Shown piece after piece: positions 35,611 to 43,110 of a stretch of 64,000 nucleotides of DNA. Source of the DNA: JAZKHE01 sp040385525. Its GTDB lineage: Bacteria; Bacteroidota; Bacteroidia; UBA4408. The notes below the pieces were generated by a model. It searched no databases. It saw only the letters and a list, made by a program, of their open reading frames with translations, and was not told the origin of the DNA. The stretch is from positions 322,069-386,068 of the forward strand of contig JAZKHE010000006.1 in the NCBI GenBank assembly GCA_040385525.1, in the 5' to 3' direction. Made by a program: the position numbers and the translations under genes. Numbering within the stretch: position 1 is the first letter of the stretch; the number at the start of each line of letters is the position of its first letter.

Positions 35611-36936
35611 ATGAGCCAAGAAAAAATATTAATTGTTGAAGATGATGAAGTTGTAAGCTTTATTTTAAAACAAATCTTAACTGAATTAGATTATGCAATT
35701 CTTAGCATTGTTAGAGATGGAGAAAGCGCTATTGTAGAAGCGGAAAACAACAAGCCCGATTTAATTTTAATGGATATATCGCTTGCAGGTAAAATAAATG
35801 GAATTGAAGCTGCTATAAAAATTAGAGAAAAAAACGATATTCCTGTTTTATTTCTTACAGCATTTGTAAACGAAGATTTATTTAAACAAGCTATTGGTAC
35901 CGAACCTTATGGCTTTATAATTAAGCCATTTAAAAATTTAGAACTAAAAAGTGCAGTTGAATTAGCAATAAAAAAACATAAAAAAGAATTAAAAGCTAAA
36001 AAAGAAAAAGAGAATTTACACATTATGCTTAACGAATTGGAGCAAACTAATAATAATTTAGTTGCTGCAACTTTTAGAGAACGAGAAATAAAAAAGAAAT
36101 TAGAACAGGCTATGAACGAAATAGCCAATCTTAATGAAATAGCCAAAGCAAAAGAAATAATTGAAAAACAAAACATAAAAATTAACGAAAGTATAAACTA
36201 TGCGCTGAAAATTCAAAATTCAATTCATGTAAACCAAAAGCATTTAAAAGAATTTTTTACAAATTCATTTATTTACTTTAAACCCAAAGATGTTGTTAGT
36301 GGCGACTTTCCGTGGATGTTTAAAAAACAAAATTATGTTTATGTTGCCGCCGTAGATTGCACAGGGCATGGTGTTCCTGGTGCTATGATGAGCATTATTG
36401 GCTCTCTTTTATTAAACGATATTGCAAACGACGAGCAAATTAACACACCCGCCGAAATACTAAATGCCTTACATAAAAAAGTAGTTTATACATTAAAACA
36501 AAATACAGATGCAGCCAACTCAAACGATGGTATGGACATTGGTTTGATTAGAGTTGACTTAACTACTAATGAAATTGTTTTTAGTGGTGCACATCACAAA
36601 CTTTTATATGCCAGCAACGGCGAGTTAAATCAACTAAAAGGAGATAAATTTCCTATTGGGGGTTTGCATTACGAAAAAAAGAGAACGCCTTACCAAAACA
36701 ATACAATTTGCCTAAATAAAAACGATTTATTATTTTTATTTACCGATGGAATTGTCGATCAAATTGGTGGCGAAAATTCAACAAAATATATGTTTAAAAA
36801 TCTTGAAAATAATATTTCAAAAAACATTTTTAACCCTATAGAAAACATTTCTGAATCTATTCGGTTAGATATAAATAACTGGATGCAAAACCATAAACAA
36901 GTAGACGATATGCTTTTAATTGGCATACAATTATAA
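35611..36936 (+). CDS. Response regulator with coiled coil and SpoIIE-type PP2C phosphatase output
   Basis: The 441-residue protein has three parts. Residues 1-125 are a receiver domain with the acidic pair Glu10/Asp11 and the phospho-acceptor Asp55 (LILMDISLAG) and Lys106 (FIIKPF). Residues 125-205 form a long coiled coil. Residues 210-441 are the SpoIIE/PP2C phosphatase with metal ligands Asp232 (VSGDFPW) and Asp249 (AAVDCTGHG) and a late DG motif (LFTDGIVDQIGG). The phosphorelay therefore controls a serine/threonine phosphatase. The coil and phosphatase are clearly paralogous to 61518-62486. The likely substrate class is a SiaC/anti-anti-sigma-type phosphoprotein. Confidence 0.92.
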   Translation: MSQEKILIVEDDEVVSFILKQILTELDYAILSIVRDGESAIVEAENNKPDLILMDISLAGKINGIEAAIKIREKNDIPVLFLTAFVNEDLFKQAIGTEPYGFIIKPFKNLELKSAVELAIKKHKKELKAKKEKENLHIMLNELEQTNNNLVAATFREREIKKKLEQAMNEIANLNEIAKAKEIIEKQNIKINESINYALKIQNSIHVNQKHLKEFFTNSFIYFKPKDVVSGDFPWMFKKQNYVYVAAVDCTGHGVPGAMMSIIGSLLLNDIANDEQINTPAEILNALHKKVVYTLKQNTDAANSNDGMDIGLIRVDLTTNEIVFSGAHHKLLYASNGELNQLKGDKFPIGGLHYEKKRTPYQNNTICLNKNDLLFLFTDGIVDQIGGENSTKYMFKNLENNISKNIFNPIENISESIRLDINNWMQNHKQVDDMLLIGIQL

Positions 36937-36962
36937 AAATACAATTAGCTAAATACTAAAAA

Positions 36963-38957
36963 ATGAGCGAGCAAAATTCATCAAAAAACAGTGGAAAACC
37001 TCCTATCCCTAAAAACGAAAGCGAACGATTGCTAACACTTTTACGCTATAATATTCTTGATACAGAAACAGAAGATACGTTTGATGAAATTACAAAATTA
37101 GCATCGCTAATTTGCGATTGCCCAGTTTCGTTAATTAGTTTAATTGATGATAAAAGACAATGGTTTAAATCTGCAATTGGGCTCGATATTAAAGAAACGC
37201 CCAGAGAACATGCTTTTTGCGCACACGCCATTTTAGAACCCGACAAAAATTTTGTAGTAAACAATGCTTTAATTGACGAGCGTTTTAAAAACAACCCTTT
37301 TGTAAATGCAGAACCTTCTATTCGATTTTATGCCGGAGCGCCGCTAGTTACTAAAGATGGCTTGGCTATCGGCACACTTTGTGTAATTGATAATAAACCC
37401 AAAACTTTAAGCGAATTTCAGCTAAACGCCTTAAAAACATTATCTAATCAGGTAATGGCGCAAATTGAATTGCGTAAAAAAATACAAGATTTACAAAACA
37501 CACAAAACGAAATAATTAAAGTACGTGGCTTTCAAAAATCTCTTTTAGATTCTCAAACAAACTTTTTAATCCGAACAGATATGTTCGGTAATTTTATTTA
37601 CGTAAACAATCGTTATTTACAAACTTTTAATTTAAAAGAAGAAGATATTATTGGTACAAATAGTATGGACACCGTTCATCCAGACGACTACCAAACTGTA
37701 ATAGATTGTGTAACAAATTGTATTAATAACCCCGGTAAAATATATCAATGTACCTTTAGAAAGCCACTAAATAAAAAATATATTTGGACAGAATGGGAAT
37801 TTGTAGCCATTACAAATCATAAAAACGAAATAATAAAAATACAAGGTTTAGGTACAGATATTAGTAGGTTAAAAGAAGAAACCGAACAGTTATTATTAAA
37901 AAACAGAGCATTAGAAGGTGCTGCCGAAGGAATAATTATTTCAGATTTAAGAGAAAATTTTAGCCCTGTAATATATGTAAACAAAGCATTTACAAAATTA
38001 ACAGGTTACAATCAGAGTGATGTTTTAGGAAGAAATTGTAGCGTATTACAAGGCCCAGATTCAGATTCATCAACTATAAATAGAATTAGAGAAGCAATAA
38101 AAAACAGACAACCATTTACTGGCGAAATTTTAAATTATAGAAAAGATGGCAAAAAATTTTGGAACTTTTTAAACTTAACTCCAGTGCCCGATGAGCAAGG
38201 AAATATTACGCATTACATTGGTGTGCAATCAGATATAACCGAACGAAAAAATCAAGAAGAAGACATTAAAAGAACATACGAATTAACTTACGAGCAAAAC
38301 AAACGATTAAATAATTTTTCTTATATTATTTCGCACAACCTTCGCTCCCACTTTTCAAACATTCGTTCACTAATTAATTTAATTGATACAAAATCATTAA
38401 ACGATACTAACAAAATAGTTATTGATAAAATAGATTTGGTTTCTAACCAACTCGATAACACAATGGACGATTTAAATCAAATAGTTAACATTCAACTTAA
38501 ACCAAATATAAATTACGAATTGCTTAATGTTTCCGAAAGTGTAAACAAAATTATATCGCTTTATACTTCCGAAATTAATTCGCACAAAATTGAAATTAAA
38601 ACTAATATTCCGCAAAACTATAATATTAGCACAAACCCAGCTTACTTTGATAGTATTATGTATAACTTTATATCAAATGCTATTAAATATTCTGATACCG
38701 ATAGAATAAATAAAATTAGTATAACCGCAAAACAACTTGGCAATAAAACATACATTGAAATTAGTGATGAAGGAATTGGAATAGATTTAAATAAATACGG
38801 CGACGAACTTTTTGGTTTGTATAAAAAATTTACAAATAAAACAGACTCACGCGGCTTAGGTTTATTTTTAGCAAAAAATCAAATTGAAGCTTTAAATGGA
38901 AAAGTTAGCGTAGATAGTAAAATTGGAGTAGGAACAACTTTTAAAATTATTTTATAA
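36963..38957 (+). CDS. GAF-PAS-PAS sensor histidine kinase
   Basis: This 664-residue soluble kinase has a GAF domain (about 15-175, including the WFKSAIGLDIKETPREHAFCAHAIL block), two PAS domains (about 185-310 and 315-435), a dimerisation helix with the phospho-acceptor His458 in SHNLRSHF, and an HATPase domain (about 555-664; YNFISNAIKYS N-box, SDEGIGID, RGLGLFLAKNQI). The HNLR-type acceptor is common in Bacteroidota kinases. No membrane segment is present. The stop codon overlaps the start of the next receiver gene (TAATG), suggesting translational coupling with it. Confidence 0.92.
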   Translation: MSEQNSSKNSGKPPIPKNESERLLTLLRYNILDTETEDTFDEITKLASLICDCPVSLISLIDDKRQWFKSAIGLDIKETPREHAFCAHAILEPDKNFVVNNALIDERFKNNPFVNAEPSIRFYAGAPLVTKDGLAIGTLCVIDNKPKTLSEFQLNALKTLSNQVMAQIELRKKIQDLQNTQNEIIKVRGFQKSLLDSQTNFLIRTDMFGNFIYVNNRYLQTFNLKEEDIIGTNSMDTVHPDDYQTVIDCVTNCINNPGKIYQCTFRKPLNKKYIWTEWEFVAITNHKNEIIKIQGLGTDISRLKEETEQLLLKNRALEGAAEGIIISDLRENFSPVIYVNKAFTKLTGYNQSDVLGRNCSVLQGPDSDSSTINRIREAIKNRQPFTGEILNYRKDGKKFWNFLNLTPVPDEQGNITHYIGVQSDITERKNQEEDIKRTYELTYEQNKRLNNFSYIISHNLRSHFSNIRSLINLIDTKSLNDTNKIVIDKIDLVSNQLDNTMDDLNQIVNIQLKPNINYELLNVSESVNKIISLYTSEINSHKIEIKTNIPQNYNISTNPAYFDSIMYNFISNAIKYSDTDRINKISITAKQLGNKTYIEISDEGIGIDLNKYGDELFGLYKKFTNKTDSRGLGLFLAKNQIEALNGKVSVDSKIGVGTTFKIIL

Positions 38958-39343
38958 TGAAAAATATTTGGATTATTGACGACGACGACATTTTTCAGTT
39001 TGTAATGAAAATAAACATTTCACGAATTTTAAACGATGTTGATATTAATTTTTTTTCGGAAGGCCTAAGCTTTTTAAAAACAGTAGAATTAGTTAAAAAA
39101 AATGATGAACCATGCCCTAACATTATTTTTTTAGATATAAACATGCCTTTAATGAATGGTTGGGAAGTTATTGAAAAAATTAAAGAAATGAATTGTTTAG
39201 ATATGCACAAAACAAAGCTATACCTTTGCAGCTCATCAATCGATGCTAGAGACCTTGAAAAAGCAAAAAGTAATAACCTAATTACTGAGTACCTTTTAAA
39301 ACCAATCGATTTTGATAAACTTACATATATTGTAAATAATTAA
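38957..39343 (+). CDS. Single-domain response regulator
   Basis: The 128-residue protein is a lone receiver domain. It has the acidic cluster DDDDI (8-12), the phospho-acceptor Asp60 (NIIFLDINMP), a serine switch residue (LYLCSS) and a late lysine (LLKPIDF). There is no output domain, so it likely binds a partner protein or passes the phosphate onward. It overlaps the upstream kinase by one base, so this kinase is the probable phosphodonor. Confidence 0.92.
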   Translation: MKNIWIIDDDDIFQFVMKINISRILNDVDINFFSEGLSFLKTVELVKKNDEPCPNIIFLDINMPLMNGWEVIEKIKEMNCLDMHKTKLYLCSSSIDARDLEKAKSNNLITEYLLKPIDFDKLTYIVNN

Positions 39344-39356
39344 GAATTAAAAACAA

Positions 39357-39761
39357 ATGAAAAAAGTTTTAGTTTTAGAAGACGATACTGTACAATCATC
39401 ATTTTTAGCCATAAAATTACAGCAAAATAACTTTGATGTATTTTGTTTTAAAACCTACGAATCGGCTATAACAGCTATAAAAATTGATAGTTTTGATTAT
39501 TATTTTGTAGATATAAATTTAGGCGAAGAAAAAAATGGAATTGATTTTATTGAAGAAGTACGAAAAAAAACTAACGCACCAATAATTATTACTTCCGATT
39601 TTACACTAAAAGCAGAATTACACAAAAAAGCATCGCATTTATTGGGTTATAATTTAAATGAAAGCGAACAAGTTTTTGAAACTAAAAACATTCATTTTTT
39701 TATTAAGCCAATTCCTTACGAAAGATTATTTACAAAAATAACAGAACTTGAAAAAGTATGA
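39357..39761 (+). CDS. Single-domain response regulator with extended loop
   Basis: The 134-residue lone receiver has acidic residues Glu8-Asp9-Asp10, the phospho-acceptor Asp52 (YYFVDINLG) and a lysine (FFIKPIPY). Compared with a standard receiver it carries an insertion near residues 95-108 (ASHLLGYNLNESEQVFETKN) between the switch Thr/Ser strand and the Lys strand. Its last codons overlap the next gene, an Hpt-like protein, by four bases (ATGA), which suggests that receiver and Hpt are made in a fixed ratio and act together in a phosphorelay. Confidence 0.9.
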   Translation: MKKVLVLEDDTVQSSFLAIKLQQNNFDVFCFKTYESAITAIKIDSFDYYFVDINLGEEKNGIDFIEEVRKKTNAPIIITSDFTLKAELHKKASHLLGYNLNESEQVFETKNIHFFIKPIPYERLFTKITELEKV

Positions 39762-40069
39762 GCAATAGTTATTTAAACGATATTAAAAATTTTCCAGAAG
39801 AAACTAAAAAAGAGTTTTTACTAATTTTAAAAAAAAATTTAAATGAATTTTTTACAAAAATTGAAATCGCTATACAAAATCAAGATGCAGAAGCAATTAG
39901 CCAATTGGTGCATAAAGTAATGCCTACACTTATAATGTTAGAGTTAAAAACAAGTCAAGATTTTTTCACTAATCTAAAATCAAATAAAAATAATTTAAAC
40001 AATATATCACAATTGCTGTTAGACTTAACAAACGAAAAGCAAAAAGTTACTGCAAACGGCTGGTTGTAA
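39758..40069 (+). CDS. Hpt-like histidine phosphotransfer protein (atypical motif), copy 1
   Basis: This 103-residue helical protein has the size and pattern of a small Hpt domain. The candidate acceptor is His52 in LVHKVMPTLIMLEL; the usual Hpt motif is H-x-L-K-G, so the sequence is atypical and a proline follows four residues later. Its start overlaps a receiver gene by four bases. A close paralogue (42699-43010) has the same length, an identical His52 position and the same GWL ending. The matching pair, each next to a PAS/GAF sensor gene, supports a phosphorelay role, but direct phosphotransfer is inferred. Confidence 0.65.
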   Translation: MSNSYLNDIKNFPEETKKEFLLILKKNLNEFFTKIEIAIQNQDAEAISQLVHKVMPTLIMLELKTSQDFFTNLKSNKNNLNNISQLLLDLTNEKQKVTANGWL

Positions 40070-40142
40070 AATAATATTCGCAACTTACTCTAGTTAAGCT
40101 TTAAAGTAAATTTGTTTTTCTTTAAATCTTACACAGTAAAGT

Positions 40143-42665
40143 ATGCGTATTATCGATTTACCTCAAAACGAAGAACAAAGACTTTTAGAGCTTTACAGTT
40201 ACGATATTTTAGATACTGAACACGAAAAAGAGTTTGACTCTATTGCCTTGTTAGCAGCCGAAATTTGTGATACAGCTTATGCCAAAATATCTTTAGTAGA
40301 TAGAAACAAGCAATGGTTAAAAGCTAAATTTGGTTTTAAACACAACGAAACCGAACGTTTATTTGCATTTTGCAATTACACTATACAAAACTCATCGGCA
40401 ACCATTGTAACAGATGCAACTGTTGACGATAGATTTAAAAACAATCCTTATGTTGTAGGCGAACCTAATATTAAATTTTACGCTGGTTTTCCGTTAATTA
40501 CGCCAAAAGGTTTTTGTATTGGCTCACTTGCTGTTGCCGATACACAATCTAAAACACTGAGCGATGCGCAACTTAAAACATTAAGTTTATTTGCCAAACA
40601 GGTAATAAATTTAATGGAAATACGAAAAAAAAATATTGAAATACAAAAAACATCAACTAAATATAAAAATTTGCTCGATAACCTAAACGAAGGCTATTTT
40701 GTTGATGATTTAAATGGAAATGTTGTATTTGCCAATAAAAAATTTCTTGAAATATTTGAACTAAGCAAAGATGATTTAAACAATTTTAGTATTGATGATT
40801 ATGTAGCTGAAGAAAGCATTGATGAAGTTAAAAACAGACATTTAAAAAGAATAAACGGCGAAGAAGCATTGGCCACTTTTGAATACCGAGGAAAGAAAAA
40901 AAACGGAAAAAAAATTTGGATTCGTGCAAACGTTGAAAACCTCTATCAAGAGAATAAAATAATAGGTACACAAACCCTACTTTCTGATATTACTGCAGAA
41001 AAAAATTATTTAGCAGAAATTAAAAAGAAAGATGCAACACTTTCCGCTTATTTTAATAGCGAAACAGATGCAGTGTTTATTATAAATAAAGATTTAAAAA
41101 TTATTGGCTATAATAAAGTATACCAAAAATTTTTATCAGAAACCGGAATTAATTCAGAAATAGAAGAAGGAAAAAGTATTTTAGAGTATATACAAACTCA
41201 AAATCACGAAAAATTTTTGCAAAATTTTAATAAATGTTTATTAGGCAATACCGAAATAGAAACCTTGTATGTAAACTACAACAACAAAAAAAATTGTTGG
41301 AAATTTACATTCGTTCCTGTAAAAGACGAGCAAAATAAAATAATTGCCATTAGTTTTATTGCTAAAGATATTACGCTCGAAAACGAATTATCGATTAAAA
41401 ACTCTAACTATAACGACTTGTTAGAGGCTTTAAACATGATAAATAGCTTATTGCTAGGCTACGATAATGCCAAAAACATAAATTATAGTATTTGCGATAT
41501 TTTAGTAAATATTGCTAATTTTAATATGGCTTGGATAGGCTGGGTAAATGAAGTTACACAACAAGTTGAACCCGTTTCTGTTTACGGCGACAAATATAAT
41601 TACGTTAAAAATATAAAAGTATATGCAGACGAGCGCCCAGAAGGTATGGGACCAATTGGAATTTCGATTAGAGAAAACCAATACCAAATAGTTAGAAATG
41701 CTGACAAACATAGCAGTTTAAAAATATGGCAAGAAGAAAGAAATAAAACAGGTTGGCAATCATCTATTGCAATGCCAATTATTTTTAATAATAAAAATAA
41801 AGGTGTTTTAGTAGTTTATTCAATACACGAAGATTATTTTGGACATAAAGAAATACTTGCCCTTAACTCTATTGTTACCAACTATATTATTGCACACGAT
41901 AGATATCAATTAAAGAAAAATATTATAGAAAAAGATTATTTTTTAAATACAATTGCTAACAATGCACCAGCTTTACTTTCGTTTTGGGATAAAAATTCTA
42001 TTTGCAAATTTGCTAACAGCGAATTTGTTAATTGGTTAGGCTTGCACCCTGTACAACTAGTTGGTAAACATTATAAAGAAATTTATGGTAACGATTTATA
42101 CATTGCAAATCAAAAACTAATTACCGATGCATTAGCAGGTAACCGCCAAATATTTGAAAAAAAACTTGTAAAAAAAGATGGCACTGTAGGTTATTTTTCT
42201 GTGCAATATGTTCCGCATATTGTATTGCAAGAAGTTGTAGGTTTTTGCACACTAGCTTACGATATAACTAAATTAAAAGAGCAAAAAAACAAGCTTCAAT
42301 TTGATGCTTCTATATTAAAAAACATACACGATGCTATTTTAATTTCTGATGTAAACAGAGAAATGATTTTTTATAATGCCATTGCAGAAAATATGTTTGG
42401 CTACACCGAAAGCGAAGTTTTAGGCAAAAAAGCTTTATTTATTCAGCACCCAGAAGGTGAAGAAAAAGCCGACGAAATTTATGAAGAAGTACTAAGCGGA
42501 AAAGTAGTTACCTCCGTTTGGAAATGTTTAACAAAAAACAATAAAACAATTTGGTTAAAAATAAACTCATCGCCATTTTACAACGATGATAATAAAATTG
42601 TTGGCGTTATAGGTTCTTGCATAGATGTTAGCGAACAACAAACAAGTTCTACAAACAATTTGTAA
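40143..42665 (+). CDS. GAF/PAS multi-sensor protein without a kinase domain
   Basis: The 840-residue protein has, in order, GAF (about 1-160), PAS (175-285), PAS (295-420), GAF (425-605), PAS (610-725) and PAS (730-835), and then stops. No histidine-kinase, GGDEF, EAL or DNA-binding output is visible. It aligns block by block with the 1826-residue kinase downstream (GAF, first PAS, fifth-type PAS, GAF and the two following PAS), but lacks the intervening PAS modules and the kinase end. It may act as a regulatory partner of a kinase or as a signal-binding decoy. The N-terminal GAF has AFCNYTIQNS where the paralogues have AFCAHTIL. Confidence 0.88.
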   Translation: MRIIDLPQNEEQRLLELYSYDILDTEHEKEFDSIALLAAEICDTAYAKISLVDRNKQWLKAKFGFKHNETERLFAFCNYTIQNSSATIVTDATVDDRFKNNPYVVGEPNIKFYAGFPLITPKGFCIGSLAVADTQSKTLSDAQLKTLSLFAKQVINLMEIRKKNIEIQKTSTKYKNLLDNLNEGYFVDDLNGNVVFANKKFLEIFELSKDDLNNFSIDDYVAEESIDEVKNRHLKRINGEEALATFEYRGKKKNGKKIWIRANVENLYQENKIIGTQTLLSDITAEKNYLAEIKKKDATLSAYFNSETDAVFIINKDLKIIGYNKVYQKFLSETGINSEIEEGKSILEYIQTQNHEKFLQNFNKCLLGNTEIETLYVNYNNKKNCWKFTFVPVKDEQNKIIAISFIAKDITLENELSIKNSNYNDLLEALNMINSLLLGYDNAKNINYSICDILVNIANFNMAWIGWVNEVTQQVEPVSVYGDKYNYVKNIKVYADERPEGMGPIGISIRENQYQIVRNADKHSSLKIWQEERNKTGWQSSIAMPIIFNNKNKGVLVVYSIHEDYFGHKEILALNSIVTNYIIAHDRYQLKKNIIEKDYFLNTIANNAPALLSFWDKNSICKFANSEFVNWLGLHPVQLVGKHYKEIYGNDLYIANQKLITDALAGNRQIFEKKLVKKDGTVGYFSVQYVPHIVLQEVVGFCTLAYDITKLKEQKNKLQFDASILKNIHDAILISDVNREMIFYNAIAENMFGYTESEVLGKKALFIQHPEGEEKADEIYEEVLSGKVVTSVWKCLTKNNKTIWLKINSSPFYNDDNKIVGVIGSCIDVSEQQTSSTNNL

Positions 42666-42698
42666 TTTTTTTGTTTTTTTAATGAAGTGTTAAATTAC

Positions 42699-43010
42699 AT
42701 GCACAAAAGTTATTTAGATTATATAAATGAATATCCTGAAGAAACTAAAAAGGAATTTTTATTAATAGTAAAAGCTAGTTTTAATACCTTTTTTAGTGAA
42801 ATTGAAGTAGCAATTAAAAATAAAGATACCGATACAATTCTAAAATTAATTCATAAAGAATTTCCAACATTAATAATGCTCGAATTAAAATCGGCACAAC
42901 AATTTTTTAGTCAGTTAAAAGATACTACTATTACTAGTTCAAATTGTTACGAAATTCTTACTAAAGTAAATCAAGAAAAAAATCAAATAATAAACCAAGG
43001 TTGGCTGTAA
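42699..43010 (+). CDS. Hpt-like histidine phosphotransfer protein (atypical motif), copy 2
   Basis: I choose the ATG at 42699 because it gives 103 residues and lines up with the start of copy 1 (SYL-x-x-I-x-x-[FY]-PEETKKEFLLI); a GTG at 42687 would add four residues. The candidate His52 lies in LIHKEFPTLIMLEL. The ending NQGWL matches copy 1. It lies between the kinase-less GAF/PAS protein and the 1826-residue kinase, repeating the sensor-then-Hpt order seen upstream. Confidence 0.65.
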   Translation: MHKSYLDYINEYPEETKKEFLLIVKASFNTFFSEIEVAIKNKDTDTILKLIHKEFPTLIMLELKSAQQFFSQLKDTTITSSNCYEILTKVNQEKNQIINQGWL

Positions 43011-43110
43011 TAATTAATTGGTAAATCCACATAAAATTAAATGTGTATACATAAAACACAATGATTTCAACAAAAAAAATGCTTTAATTGCATGAGTTTT
43101 AAATTAACAT

